This document shows, piece by piece, positions 14,912-24,699 of a stretch of 64,000 bases of DNA. Position 1 is the first letter of the stretch; each line of letters starts with the position of its first letter. This stretch comes from DATLGB01 sp964242305. GTDB taxonomy: Bacteria > Actinomycetota > Thermoleophilia > Solirubrobacterales > Solirubrobacteraceae. The stretch lies in contig CAXTBB010000008.1 in the NCBI GenBank assembly GCA_964242305.1, positions 1-64,000 on the forward strand. The letters are read 5' to 3'. The position numbers and the translations under genes are program-made. Under the pieces are notes generated by a model. It saw nothing but the letters and a program-made list of their open reading frames with translations, was not told the DNA's origin and made no database searches.

Positions 14912-15931
14912 ATGCACGCCTCCCGCCTAACCCTGCTCGCCGTGGTCGTCGCGCTCGTCGTTCCGGCGGCCGCCGCCGCCCAGGACCCGGTGCCGGTCCC
15001 CACCACGGCCCCGCCCACCGCGACGCCGTCCCCCGCCCCCACGGCGACCCCTGCCCCGGCGGCCGCCGCCGGCAAGCTGGGCATCGGCGCGAAGACGACG
15101 CTGCAAAGCCGCGGCAAGAAGGTCGCGCTCAAGGGCGACGTCATCGCCGTCACGGGCAGCCTGCAGCCCGCCGTCGCCGGCCAGACCGTCCTCGTGCAGC
15201 TCAAGCACGGCCGCAAGATCCTCAAGACCCGCCGGGCCAAGACGGGTGCCGACGGCGCCTTCGCGACCAAGGTGCGCCTGCGCGGGACCGGCACGCTCGC
15301 CCTGCGCGCCATCCACAAGGCGTCGCCGGAGATCAGCCGCACGACCGGCAAGGCCGTGCGCATCCAGACCTTCGCCCCCCGCCTGAACAGCGGCTCGCGC
15401 GGCGCGCTGCTGCGGCTCTTCCAGAAGGCGCTGGCCGGCATGAAGTACCCGTCGCCGCGCAACGGCGTCTACGACGACGCCACCGGCCGCGCCGTGCTCG
15501 CCTACCGCAAGGTCAACGGGCTGTCGCGCACCTACACCCCGAACGCGAAGATCATCCGCGCCGTCCTGGCCGGCAGGGGCGCGTACAAGGTCCGCCACCC
15601 GAAGGCCGGCCACCACGTCGAGGCCGACCTCTCGCGGCAGGTCGTCGCGCTTGTCAACGGGGACAAGCTGGTCCGCGTCTACCCCGCGTCGTCGGGCAAG
15701 CCGTCCACCCCGACCATCCTGGGGACGTTCCACTTCTACTCGAAGACGCCGGGAACGAACTCGGAGGGAATGGTCTACTCGAACTACTTCATCCGCGGCT
15801 ACGCCATCCACGGCTACGCGGACGTGCCGACCTACAACGCCAGCCACGGCTGCCTGCGCGTGCCGATCCCGAACGCGATCTCGATCTACAACTGGATCAG
15901 CCTCGGCGACGCGATCTTCGTCGAGGCCTAG
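14912..15931 (+). CDS. Secreted L,D-transpeptidase (YkuD) with peptidoglycan-binding-like domain
   Basis: 339 aa. Signal peptide residues 1-23 (LTLLAVVVALVVPAAAAA), then a Pro/Thr/Ala linker, a beta domain about 50-150, a PG-binding_1-like helical domain (GSRGALLRLFQKALAGMKY, GVYDDATGRAVLAYRKVNG) and the YkuD domain from about 220. The catalytic signature is complete: HGYADVPTYNASHGCLRVP, with Cys314. It cross-links 3-3 peptide stems in the cell wall. It ends in a CTAG shared with the convergent sulfatase gene. Confidence 0.92.
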   Translation: MHASRLTLLAVVVALVVPAAAAAQDPVPVPTTAPPTATPSPAPTATPAPAAAAGKLGIGAKTTLQSRGKKVALKGDVIAVTGSLQPAVAGQTVLVQLKHGRKILKTRRAKTGADGAFATKVRLRGTGTLALRAIHKASPEISRTTGKAVRIQTFAPRLNSGSRGALLRLFQKALAGMKYPSPRNGVYDDATGRAVLAYRKVNGLSRTYTPNAKIIRAVLAGRGAYKVRHPKAGHHVEADLSRQVVALVNGDKLVRVYPASSGKPSTPTILGTFHFYSKTPGTNSEGMVYSNYFIRGYAIHGYADVPTYNASHGCLRVPIPNAISIYNWISLGDAIFVEA

Positions 15932-17700
15932 GCGTGCAGCTCACAGAAGTAGCGGGCAGTGTCGGCGGCGCTGGCGGTGCTCGACGGCGGCCCGCCGATC
16001 GATGACGGCAGCTTGCCCTCGTAGAGGAACGTGGTCGGGGTCGGCTGTGACGCCGGAACGCGGAAGTACGCGCCGGGCTGGTTGAGGTCGGGCCACGGGC
16101 TCGGCAGGCCGCCCTGGCGGATGGCGGCGTCCGGAATCTCCGGATAGGCGGTGATCGGCTCCCCGGCCCCGGCCGCTGGGAAGCGAACCGGGCCGAACTT
16201 GAGCTTCTCGCGCTCGTAGAGGAAGGCGAGCAGGTCGCTGGCCAGCGCTTCGTAGCCCTTGTCGTTGGCGAGGTTGCGGATCTCGTAGGGATCGTCCCAG
16301 GTGTCGTAGAGCTCGTACTCCTGCTCGTCCCGGATCTCCGGGCCGACGAACTCCCCGCCCACGACCGCGACGTAGCGCGCGAACTTGTAGCGACCCTCGT
16401 GGACGGCTCGGATGTGTGCGCGCGCGGGCTTCTGAGTCCCGGTGCTGGTGATCGCGAACTCGTCGATGCGGTAGAGGATCGAGTCGCGCGGGCCCGCGGT
16501 CGCCGGGTGCTCGAGTGCGGGCACCAGGCTCACCCCGCGCAACCACGGCCAGCGGGCGACCGGGTCGCCTGCGCCGGCGATGTCCAGCAGCGTCGGCACG
16601 AGGTCGACCGCCTCGCCGAGCGCGTTGGACCGCGCCCCCTTCGGGAACCGCTTCGGGTAGACGACCGTGAACGGCACGCGGTTCTGCTCGTCGTACATCG
16701 TGGTGCCTTTGTTCTGAAGCCGGTGCGCGCCCCCGAGCTCACCGTGGTCGGCGCAGCGGACGACCACCGTGTCGTCGAGCACGCCCAGGTCGATGACCGT
16801 CTTGACCGCCTCCGCGAGCATCGTGTCCGTGTTGACCGTGAGGTCGTAGTACGTGTTGAGCAGGCCGCGGACGTACGCCTCTTTGTCCGTGTCCTTCGAC
16901 GGGGTCCCGGCGACGGTCTGAGCGACTGCCTTGAACTCCTTCTGCGCCGACGGCTTGTCGTCGAGGGTGGGCTCGGCGAAGAACGACGGGTCAGGCTGGG
17001 CGTCGTAGTCGGGACGCTTGTAGTCGGCCCGGAAGCCGCGCGGGTAGAACTGGATGTCGTGCGGGTTGAGCAGGCTCAGGACGCACAGCCAGGGCTGCGT
17101 GTCGCGTCCGTGCCGCTTGAGCCAGTCGGTCGCCTGGGCCGTCCACACCGGGTCGTTCGTGTAGCCGTCGTTGTACGGGCCGGTGTCGGCCGGCGGCGAG
17201 ATGACCGAGTCGTCGAAGCCGTAGGAGTGCAGCGGGTTGCCCGTGGCGGTGTCGATGACCTGCTCGAGGCTCGACGGGATTTCACCCGGATAGGACAAGT
17301 GCCACTTGCCGAAGAACGCCGTCCGGTAGCCGACCTCGCGGAACAGGTCGCCGATCGTCGGGATCGACGGGTCCATGTTGAACTGCGCGCCGAGGATGAA
17401 AGTCCCGTAGACGCCCTGCTGGGGCGCGTACATCCCCGTCCAGTAGCACGCGCGCGACGGCGAGCAGGCCATGGAGGACGCGTGGAAGCGGTCGACGTTG
17501 GTGCCGTTGCGATCCAGCCAGCAGCGCAGCGGAACGGGCAGGTCGTCCGGGAGCCGATCGCGGTGACGCTCCTGGTCGGTCATGAGGAGCAGGATGTTGG
17601 GCGGTCGCTCGCCGGCGGCGCGGGCGTCGCCGACGCGGCCGAGCGTGGAGGCCGCCAGCCCGGCCGCGGCGCCGCGGGTGATGAGGGTGCGACGGTTCAC
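15928..17700 (-). CDS. Tat-exported type I sulfatase
   Basis: 590 aa from GTG 17700. A twin-arginine signal (NRRTLITRGAAAGLAAS, cleavage near ARA-AG) is followed by NILLLMTDQERHRD and the formylglycine site C79-S-P-S-R in SMACSPSRACYWTGMY. Other alkaline-phosphatase-fold motifs: FFGKWHLSYPG, NPHDIQFYPRGF and CADHGELGGAHRL. It should hydrolyse a sulfate ester outside the membrane after Cys-to-formylglycine conversion; no activating enzyme gene is in the window. GTG overlaps the TGA of the beta-propeller gene (GTGA), indicating coupled expression. Confidence 0.9.
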   Translation of the reverse strand: MNRRTLITRGAAAGLAASTLGRVGDARAAGERPPNILLLMTDQERHRDRLPDDLPVPLRCWLDRNGTNVDRFHASSMACSPSRACYWTGMYAPQQGVYGTFILGAQFNMDPSIPTIGDLFREVGYRTAFFGKWHLSYPGEIPSSLEQVIDTATGNPLHSYGFDDSVISPPADTGPYNDGYTNDPVWTAQATDWLKRHGRDTQPWLCVLSLLNPHDIQFYPRGFRADYKRPDYDAQPDPSFFAEPTLDDKPSAQKEFKAVAQTVAGTPSKDTDKEAYVRGLLNTYYDLTVNTDTMLAEAVKTVIDLGVLDDTVVVRCADHGELGGAHRLQNKGTTMYDEQNRVPFTVVYPKRFPKGARSNALGEAVDLVPTLLDIAGAGDPVARWPWLRGVSLVPALEHPATAGPRDSILYRIDEFAITSTGTQKPARAHIRAVHEGRYKFARYVAVVGGEFVGPEIRDEQEYELYDTWDDPYEIRNLANDKGYEALASDLLAFLYEREKLKFGPVRFPAAGAGEPITAYPEIPDAAIRQGGLPSPWPDLNQPGAYFRVPASQPTPTTFLYEGKLPSSIGGPPSSTASAADTARYFCELHA

Positions 17701-18599
17701 AGCCGTCCCACCCGCCCGTCGGTGCCGCTCACGGTGTAGACCTTGCGGCCGACGACCGCGAGCCCGCGCGGGAACGGGACGGCGCGGAGGTGGCGATGAC
17801 CGCGCGCGATGCGGAGCACGCTGTCCTCGACGGCGATCAACCGGGCGTGTCCCTGCCAGGCGACGGCGTTGGGATGCGCGCCGACCTGGATCTCACGCCG
17901 CGTGCCCGTGCGCACGTCGAGCTCGGTGACCGTGTGCGCGCCGACACCGCCGTGAGCGACGAGCAGGCGGCGTCCGTCGGGCGAGGCGGCGATGCGATCG
18001 GGGAAGGCAGCGGTGGCGAGCCGGCGCCGCGTCTTCCCGGTGACGAGGTCGACGAGGACGACGGCGGACTCGCCGTTGAGCGCGACCCACGCGGCGTGGC
18101 GCCCGTGCGCGGCGAGTCCGCGCGGTTGGCGGCCGGCGTGCAGGATGGGGCCTCCGAGGACGCGCAGCACCCCGTCCTCCCCGTCGCCGCTGGTAACCAC
18201 GCGGCCGCCGACGAAGGCGACGGCGTGCGGCGCTGGCCCGGCGTCGTGGCGGCGCCGGTGTCCCGTGCGGACGTCGACGATCTCGAGGCCCGGCTCGTCC
18301 CAAGCGGCCGTGGTGATGGCGGCGGTCCCGTTGCGGACGGCGATGTCCAGCGGCTGCCCGCCGAGCACGACGCGGTGCTTGTGGCGTCCGCGATGCACGA
18401 CCGCCAGCCGCCGCCGCGCGTAGATGGCCACCAGGTACCGATGATCGGCGGCGACGGCACGGCCGTGGCGGATGACGTCGGGCCGTTTTCGCAGCGTCAG
18501 AGGTGCGGCCGCGGCCGGCCGCGCACGGGCACCGACCGTCACCGCGGCGGCCGCTCCCAGCAGTCCGCGCCGGCTCGTGCGCAATCCGGCATTGTCCAT
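17697..18599 (-). CDS. Tat-exported beta-propeller (YVTN/WD-like) protein
   Basis: 300 aa. The twin-arginine signal TSRRGLLGAAAAVTVGARA is followed by a series of four-stranded blade-like repeats, e.g. AVAFVGGRVVTSGDGEDGVLRVLGG, RGLAAHGRHAAWVALNGESAVVLVDLVTGK, RIAASPDGRRLLVAHGG and NAVAWQGHARLIAVEDSVLRIARG. No catalytic residues recognised; such propellers usually bind partners or ligands. It is first in a two-gene operon with the sulfatase, so both are exported folded by Tat, perhaps as a pair. Confidence 0.8.
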   Translation of the reverse strand: MDNAGLRTSRRGLLGAAAAVTVGARARPAAAAPLTLRKRPDVIRHGRAVAADHRYLVAIYARRRLAVVHRGRHKHRVVLGGQPLDIAVRNGTAAITTAAWDEPGLEIVDVRTGHRRRHDAGPAPHAVAFVGGRVVTSGDGEDGVLRVLGGPILHAGRQPRGLAAHGRHAAWVALNGESAVVLVDLVTGKTRRRLATAAFPDRIAASPDGRRLLVAHGGVGAHTVTELDVRTGTRREIQVGAHPNAVAWQGHARLIAVEDSVLRIARGHRHLRAVPFPRGLAVVGRKVYTVSGTDGRVGRL

Positions 18600-18605
18600 A
18601 GGTTG

Positions 18606-18611
18606 ACTCTA
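18606..18611 (-). promoter_or_regulatory. -10 element (TAGAGT) for the propeller-sulfatase operon
   Basis: Minus-strand TAGAGT, 6 nt before ATG 18599. Confidence 0.5.
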
Positions 18612-18643
18612 CAATGGCCCCGGTCGGACCCGTCGCGGCGAAG

Positions 18644-18649
18644 TAGCCT
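18644..18649 (+). promoter_or_regulatory. -10 element (TAGCCT) for the methyltransferase pair
   Basis: TAGCCT, 7 nt before GTG 18657. Confidence 0.5.
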
Positions 18650-18656
18650 GCGCGCC

Positions 18657-19412
18657 GTGCTGCCGTCCGCCACCGAGCGCATTCTGGACACGCTGGCCGA
18701 CGACGCGACGGTGCTCGACGTGGGCGGCTGGGCGGCGCCGTTCAACCGGGCCACCCACGTCCTCGACCTGGCGCCGTACGCGACCCGCGGCGTGATGGGC
18801 TCCTACGGCCCGGGCCCCGAGCGCTTCAGCGCCGACACGTGGGCGCTCCAGGACATCTGCGCGCGCGACCCGTGGCCCTACGCGGACGACGCCTTCGACT
18901 TCGCCCTGTGCGTGACGACCCTGGAGGACGTGCGCGACCCGATCGGCGTCTGCCGTGAGCTCAGCCGCGTCGCCAAGGCCGGCTACGTGGAGATGCCCAC
19001 GATCTTCTCCGAGCTCTGTTACAACCGGCTCGGCAACGGGCCGTGGCTTGGCTACTCACACCACCGCTGGTTCTGCGAGCGCGAGGGCGACGGCCTGCTC
19101 TTCTGGCACAAGGACCCCGGCGTGCACTTCGACTGGCGGGTGCGGGTGCTGCCCCGCTGGCAGGAGACGATGACGCTCGAGGACCACCTGTTCGGCGTCT
19201 TCTGGGAGGGCGAGCTGGCCGCGCGCGAGTACGTCTACTCGATCGACGAGCACGACGCCGTGCTCGACCGCCTGGCCGGGATGGTGCGCGAGAGGTTCCG
19301 GCCGTCGCGGGCCGAGCTGGCCGCCAAGGGCCTGCGCGAGCGGACGCGGCACGCCGCCGGCCGGGTCAAGGCGCCCGCGCGGCGGGCGGTCGAGCGCGCG
19401 CTGGCGCGATGA
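18657..19412 (+). CDS. Class I SAM-dependent methyltransferase
   Basis: 251 aa from GTG 18657. The motif I region is ATVLDVGGWAAPFN, motif II region WPYADDAFDFALCVTTLEDVRDP, and a long C-terminal part (HRWFCEREGDGLLFWHKD) with no known domain. Substrate unknown. It is joined by ATGA to a second methyltransferase, which suggests a shared surface-glycan or small-molecule pathway like the glycan genes further right. Confidence 0.8.
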   Translation: MLPSATERILDTLADDATVLDVGGWAAPFNRATHVLDLAPYATRGVMGSYGPGPERFSADTWALQDICARDPWPYADDAFDFALCVTTLEDVRDPIGVCRELSRVAKAGYVEMPTIFSELCYNRLGNGPWLGYSHHRWFCEREGDGLLFWHKDPGVHFDWRVRVLPRWQETMTLEDHLFGVFWEGELAAREYVYSIDEHDAVLDRLAGMVRERFRPSRAELAAKGLRERTRHAAGRVKAPARRAVERALAR

Positions 19413-20147
19413 TCGACCGGCTGCGCTACGTGGCCACCACCGGCGCCCGGCGCCGCCTGCGCGACGTCCTCCTGCAGCCGGACCGCCTCGCCTTCCGGGA
19501 GGACCTCGCCCGCCGCTACCTGCGCGGCGACGGCATCGAGATCGGCGCCGCCACCTGGCCGCTGCGCGTCCCGCCGCAGGCCCGCGTCCGCTACGTCGAC
19601 CGCCTGCCCCGTGACGAGCTGGTCGCCTCGTACGCGCCGATCCTGGCTGCGGCCAACCTCGCCCCGGGCTCCATCCCCGGCGTCGACGTCATCGACGACG
19701 CCGCCACGCTGGCCACCTTCGCGGACGTCTCGGTCGACTTCGTGATCGCCAACCACGTCCTCGAGCACCTCGAGGACCCGATCGGGGCGCTGGAGAGCTT
19801 CTGCCGCGTCGTCCGGCCGGGCGGCACGGTGTTCGTCACCCTCCCGGACGCGGCGACGTCGTTCGACGCGCCCCGTGACCGCACCACCGTCGAGCACGCG
19901 CTGCGCGACCACCGCGAAGGGCCGCAGACGTCCCGGCGCGGGCACTACGAGGAGTGGGCCGTCCACATCGACGGCGCCACCGGTGACGCCGTCGCGGCAC
20001 GGGCAGACGTGTACGAGCGCGAGGCGGCCCGCCACCACTTCCACGTCTGGGAGCTCGACGGCTTCCTCGAGCTGGTTCGCGCGGCGAGGCTCCCCGCCCG
20101 CCTGGCGTGCGCGCAGGCGGGCGAGGGCGAGTTCGCGGTGGTCCTGA

Positions 20148-20161
<14 letters not shown>
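19409..20161 (+). CDS. Class I SAM-dependent methyltransferase (Methyltransf_11 type)
   Basis: 250 aa starting at ATG 19409 inside the ATGA overlap. It has GDGIEIGAATWPL (motif I variant), DVSVDFVIANHVLEHLEDPIGALESFCRVVRPGG and TVFVTLPDAATSFD. The YVDRLPRDELVASYAP segment is common in methyltransferases of glycan clusters. Substrate unknown. The stop overlaps convergent msrA by 14 bp. Confidence 0.82.
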
Positions 20162-20807
<646 letters not shown>

Positions 20808-20871
20808 ATATTGGGGTGTCCACCTCAGTGTGCGGCTCTGTACCAGCAGGGTATCCGCGCGTTACCAAGAC

Positions 20872-21750
20872 GTGATCGCCGTGACCGCAATCCAGGAGCC
20901 CGCCCTCCGGCAGGAGCTCACCGACGTGCTGAGCGCAGTCGGCTGGAAGGTCCATCACGGTCGCGGCTCCGCCCACGCCCTGCGGGTGAGCCGGATCCAC
21001 GAGGCTGACGTGCTGCTCGTCGACGAGGACGCCATCTCCCTGCTCGACCAGCTCAAGGCGGACCCCGAGCTCCTGCACATCGGCGTCGTGGTGGTCGGTG
21101 ACCAGCTCGACGTGGCCGGCGTCGTCTCGGCGCTCCAGCGCGGCGCCGCCGACGTGCTGCGCACCCCGGTCGACCCGCCCGACGCGATCGCCCGCGCCAC
21201 CTCCGCCGCCCGCACGAAGGCGCTGGTCAAGCAGCTCACCACCCAGGACGACCGCCTCGAGGGCCTCGTCCTCTTCGACGAGCTCACCGCGCTGCGCAAC
21301 CGCCGGGCGATCATGCTCGACCTGGAGACGCAGGTCGCGGCCGCGCGCCGCCACGACCGCGATCTGGCTGCGCTGATGATCGACGTCGACCACTTCAAGG
21401 CGACCAACGACACCTACGGCCACCGGGCCGGCGACGCGGTCCTGAGCGAGATCTCCAAACGCATCGGGCAGCGCCTGCGCGGCGCCGACCTCGCCGGTCG
21501 CCTGGGCGGCGACGAGATCCTCGTCCTGCTGCCGGAGACGGACGCGCGCGGCGCGGCCACCCTGGCCGCGTCGATCCGCCAGGCCGTGTCCGAGCGCGCG
21601 ATCCGCACGCCGGCCGGCGGCGTCCGCGCGACCGTGAGCATCGGCTCCGCCGCCTGGGAGGGCGAGCCCGCCGACCTCCTGCTCGAGCGCGCCGACCAGG
21701 CGCTCTACGCGGCCAAGGCCGCCGGGCGCGACCGCGCCGTCACGCTGTAG
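20872..21750 (+). CDS. Diguanylate cyclase with degenerate receiver domain
   Basis: About 292 aa from GTG 20872 (GTG 20881 also possible). Residues 1-115 have a receiver-like fold (VIAVTAIQEPALRQELTDVL, EADVLLVDEDAISLLDQLK) but lack the acidic pair after strand 1, the Thr/Ser of strand 4 (GVVVVG) and the conserved Lys (TPVDPP in its place), so it is probably not phosphorylated. The GGDEF domain is complete: DELTALRNRRAIM, MIDVDHFKATNDTYGHRAGDAVL, GGDEI at 212-216, with an inhibitory I-site RGAD (203-206) five residues before. It should make c-di-GMP. It ends 11 bp inside the convergent esterase gene. Confidence 0.88.
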   Translation: MIAVTAIQEPALRQELTDVLSAVGWKVHHGRGSAHALRVSRIHEADVLLVDEDAISLLDQLKADPELLHIGVVVVGDQLDVAGVVSALQRGAADVLRTPVDPPDAIARATSAARTKALVKQLTTQDDRLEGLVLFDELTALRNRRAIMLDLETQVAAARRHDRDLAALMIDVDHFKATNDTYGHRAGDAVLSEISKRIGQRLRGADLAGRLGGDEILVLLPETDARGAATLAASIRQAVSERAIRTPAGGVRATVSIGSAAWEGEPADLLLERADQALYAAKAAGRDRAVTL

Positions 21751-22684
21751 CCGTCGCGGCGAGCTGAGCGCGCACGAAGTCGCCCGCCTCGGCGACCGCC
21801 GCCCGCGCCTCGGGCAGGAAGGCGAAGAGCTGGAAGACGTGGACCTGGCCGGGCCAGATCGTGGTGCGCACGTCGACGTCGGCGGCCCGCAGCCAGGCGT
21901 GCAGCGCGCGGGCGTCGGCGGCCAGCATCTCGCGGGAGCCGGCGTGCAGGAGCACGGGCGGCATCTGCTCGGGCTCGGCGCTGATGACGGCCAGGCGGGC
22001 GTCGGTCGGATCGGCCGCCGACGTGTAGAGGCTGAGCATGCGGCGGGCGGCGCCGGCGGTGAACATCGGGTCGCGCGCCTCGCGCTCGGTGGCGCCGGCG
22101 GTGTCGAAGGACGGGTCGACCAGCGGCGAGAACAGGACCAGGCCGGCCGGCCCGGGCAGCGAGGCCTCCGTCAGTGCGGCGACCAGTGAGATGGCCAGGT
22201 GGCCGCCGGCCGAGTCCCCCGCGACGACGATGCGCGTGTAGCCCGCGTCGAGCAGGTACCGGTACCCGGCCAGGCTGTCGTCGAAGGCGGCCGGGAACGG
22301 ATGCTCGGGCGCGAGCCGGTAGTCGACCGCGTAGGCCGGCACCCCCGCCTTGCGCGACAGGCGAGCGACGAGGTCGCGATGCGTGCGGGGCGAGCAGACG
22401 ACGTAGCCCGAGCCGTGCAGGTACAAGATCGCCGCCTCCTGGTTGGCCGCGACGCCCGGGCCGCGCACCCACTCGCCGTTGGGTCCGGGGGTGACCACGG
22501 TGCCCTTCGGCGCCGGCGCCGACGCGCGCTCGATCAGCCCGCGAACGGGCACGACGAAGCGCGGGCGCGCGAACAGCATCAGCAGCGGCCGGATCAGCCA
22601 GTACATGACGAACGCGAGGATGCGGCTCTGGCGGCTAGGCGAACCCGTCAGGGGGCCCGCCTGCGGTGACCGGTTACGACCCAT
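21740..22684 (-). CDS. Alpha/beta hydrolase, hormone-sensitive-lipase type
   Basis: 314 aa. The oxyanion motif is LHGSG instead of HGGG, the nucleophile elbow is VVAGDSAGGHLA, and candidate acid and base are Asp in SREMLAADARALH and His in GQVHVFQLF. A membrane-proximal N-terminal stretch (FVMYWLIRPLLMLFARPRF) could anchor it. Substrates are probably short acyl esters. The start codon lies 11 bp inside the end of ctaA on the same strand. Confidence 0.87.
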   Translation of the reverse strand: MGRNRSPQAGPLTGSPSRQSRILAFVMYWLIRPLLMLFARPRFVVPVRGLIERASAPAPKGTVVTPGPNGEWVRGPGVAANQEAAILYLHGSGYVVCSPRTHRDLVARLSRKAGVPAYAVDYRLAPEHPFPAAFDDSLAGYRYLLDAGYTRIVVAGDSAGGHLAISLVAALTEASLPGPAGLVLFSPLVDPSFDTAGATEREARDPMFTAGAARRMLSLYTSAADPTDARLAVISAEPEQMPPVLLHAGSREMLAADARALHAWLRAADVDVRTTIWPGQVHVFQLFAFLPEARAAVAEAGDFVRAQLAATATA

Positions 22685-23642
22685 GGTCGTGGGGCGAGGG
22701 GCCGGTCACCTCCGGCACCCCTCGCACCCGCCCGGCAGCCAGCGACGCGAACACCAGCGAGAGCCACAGCACGGCGGCCAGCGAGGCGTGCGCCCACACG
22801 ACCCCCGCGGGCAGCGCGTTGTAGTACTGGACGAGGCCGAGCACGCCCTGCGCGCCGATCAGCAGCGCCACCGCGGCGAGCGCGCGGAGCAGCGTCGGGC
22901 TCGCGCCCTGGCGGCGCGCGAAGAAGAACATGGCGATGGAGAGGAAGCCGAGCGCCGCGGCCGGATGGCCGTGGATCTTGATCATGGTGTCCAGCGCGAC
23001 GCCGTGCATGCGGTCCACGTAGTCGCCCGTCCCCGCGCCGCCGGCGTGCGGCCCGGCCGCCGTCGCGAACGAGCCCAGGACCAGCACGAGCCCGCCGTAG
23101 GCGGTCAGCGCCCGCGTGGCCAGGACGGTCCCGCGCGGGTTGGCGACCGGCGGCGAGCCCGGGCCGTGCTCGACCCGCCACACCAGAACCGCCGCCGCGA
23201 TCAGCAGCGCGCAGGTGGTGACGTAGTGCAGGATGACGACCTCCCAGGAGAGGTCGAGCAGCACCGTGACGCCGCCGATCACGGCCTCGACCAGGATCCC
23301 GGCGACCAGGATCAGCGCCGGCAGGACCAGCTCGCGCCGGAACGGCCGCAGCCGGTAGGCGCCGACCGCGGCCAGCAGGCAGGGCAGGCCGACCACGCCG
23401 GTGACCATGCGGTTGCCGAACTCGATCAGCTGGTGCGAGGACAGCGGCGGCAGGAAGCCGTTGTCGTTGCAGCGCGGCCACTGCGGGCAGCCGAGCCCGG
23501 ACCCGGTCAGCCGCACCGCCGCGCCCGTGAAGATGATCAGCGTGAGCGTGAACAGCGCCGCGTACGCGATCCGCCGGTAGCGGCGCTCGTCGAGCGTGAA
23601 CCGCTCGCCGCCCCGCGCGCGTGTGGTCTCGGCAACCGCCAT
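22674..23642 (-). CDS. ctaA: Haem A synthase (COX15/CtaA)
   Basis: 322 aa, eight membrane helices. The first periplasmic loop has the Cys pair in GSGLGCPQWPRC; helix His ligands are in LIEFGNRMVTG context, ILHYVTTCALLIAAAVL, IKIHGHPAAALGFLS and VWAHASLAAVLW. It hydroxylates haem O to haem A for cytochrome oxidase. No ctaB or cox genes are nearby in the window. Divergent from a methyltransferase gene across 42 bp. Confidence 0.93.
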   Translation of the reverse strand: MAVAETTRARGGERFTLDERRYRRIAYAALFTLTLIIFTGAAVRLTGSGLGCPQWPRCNDNGFLPPLSSHQLIEFGNRMVTGVVGLPCLLAAVGAYRLRPFRRELVLPALILVAGILVEAVIGGVTVLLDLSWEVVILHYVTTCALLIAAAVLVWRVEHGPGSPPVANPRGTVLATRALTAYGGLVLVLGSFATAAGPHAGGAGTGDYVDRMHGVALDTMIKIHGHPAAALGFLSIAMFFFARRQGASPTLLRALAAVALLIGAQGVLGLVQYYNALPAGVVWAHASLAAVLWLSLVFASLAAGRVRGVPEVTGPSPHDHGS

Positions 23643-23668
23643 CCCCGACTATTCAAGCGGACCAGTCC

Positions 23669-23674
23669 TAGGGT
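23669..23674 (+). promoter_or_regulatory. -10 element (TAGGGT)
   Basis: TAGGGT, 10 nt before ATG 23685 of the zinc-ribbon methyltransferase gene. Confidence 0.5.
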
Positions 23675-23684
23675 TGACCGCTCC

Positions 23685-24689
23685 ATGCGCGCCCCGTTCG
23701 CCGACACGCTGCGCTGCCCGCGGTGCCGGACGTCCCGCAGCTTCGGGCTCGCAGAGACGGCGTCCGACGATCGCGAGATCCGCGCCGGCTCACTGACGTG
23801 CTCGCGCTGCGGCCACGTGGCCGTGATCGAGGACGGGTTCGTCGACCTGATGCACGACCCGCCGGAGTTCGTCGTCCGCGAGTCGGCGGGCCTGGAGCGC
23901 TTCGCCGACCTGATGCGATCCGACGGCTGGGACAAGCAGCGGGTCGTCGCGCTCCCCGAGGGCGGCGACGGCTACTGGTACGCGCAGGCGGTGATGATGG
24001 ACCAGGTCCTCAACACCTGCGACCTGCAGCGGGGCGAGACGATCCTCGACCTCGGGTCCAACACGTGCTGGGCGACCGCGCGCTTCGCCGCCGAGGGCCT
24101 CGAGGCCACCGCGCTGGACATCTCGCCCCACCAGATGCAGGGCCTGCGCACGGCCGACTGGCAGATGGAGGCCAAGGACGTCTACTTCGAGCGGGTGCTC
24201 GCGATGATGTTCGACCTGCCCTTCGCCGACGGGGCCTTCGACAACATCTGGGCCTGCGAGGTCCTGCACCACAACCACCGCGCCAACCTGGCCCGGACGT
24301 TGCGCGAGTGCTACCGGGTGCTCAAGCCGGGCGGGAAGCTGATCGTCTGCAACGAGCCCTTCCGCAACCTGAAGGACCTGAAGCTGCGACCCGGGCACGA
24401 GGTCGCCGAGTACGAGGGCCACGAGCACGCCTACATGCGCTTCAGCTACACGACGCTGGCCAAGCGGGCGGGCTTCGACGTCGACGTCCGCGGCCCCTGG
24501 CTGCACGGGCTGTTCCGGCCCGGCGGCATCGGCATCTCCGAGCGCATGAGCGACCGCCAGATCGTGGCCGCCGCCGCCGGCGCGCTCGCCCGCCGCCGCC
24601 CCGCGCTCACGCGCATCGCGCTGGCCAGCCGGGCCTACCTCCGCGGCCACACGAGCCTGCACATGGTCTGCACCAAACCCGCCACCTAG
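23685..24689 (+). CDS. SAM methyltransferase with N-terminal zinc ribbon
   Basis: 334 aa. Residues 1-50 form a Trm112-like zinc ribbon (LRCPRCRTS and LTCSRCGHVAVIEDGFVDLM). The methyltransferase core has GETILDLGSNTCWATARFAAEGLEATALDIS, FADGAFDNIWACEVLHHNHR and RECYRVLKPGGKLIVCNEP. Target unknown; its position directly before the glycan ABC permease gene suggests sugar or lipid methylation. Stop TAG doubles as the start of the next gene's -10 element. Confidence 0.85.
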   Translation: MRAPFADTLRCPRCRTSRSFGLAETASDDREIRAGSLTCSRCGHVAVIEDGFVDLMHDPPEFVVRESAGLERFADLMRSDGWDKQRVVALPEGGDGYWYAQAVMMDQVLNTCDLQRGETILDLGSNTCWATARFAAEGLEATALDISPHQMQGLRTADWQMEAKDVYFERVLAMMFDLPFADGAFDNIWACEVLHHNHRANLARTLRECYRVLKPGGKLIVCNEPFRNLKDLKLRPGHEVAEYEGHEHAYMRFSYTTLAKRAGFDVDVRGPWLHGLFRPGGIGISERMSDRQIVAAAAGALARRRPALTRIALASRAYLRGHTSLHMVCTKPAT

Positions 24690-24692
24690 CCT
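24687..24692 (+). promoter_or_regulatory. -10 element (TAGCCT) overlapping a stop codon
   Basis: TAGCCT, 7 nt before ATG 24700; TAG is the stop of the methyltransferase gene. Confidence 0.55.
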
Positions 24693-24699
24693 CAGGGCG

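Noticed and set aside
13631..14917. Start of the serine hydrolase at ATG 14917
   Set aside because: It would run into the divergent promoter region and past the L,D-transpeptidase start; ATG 14878 has TAGGTT 8 nt upstream.
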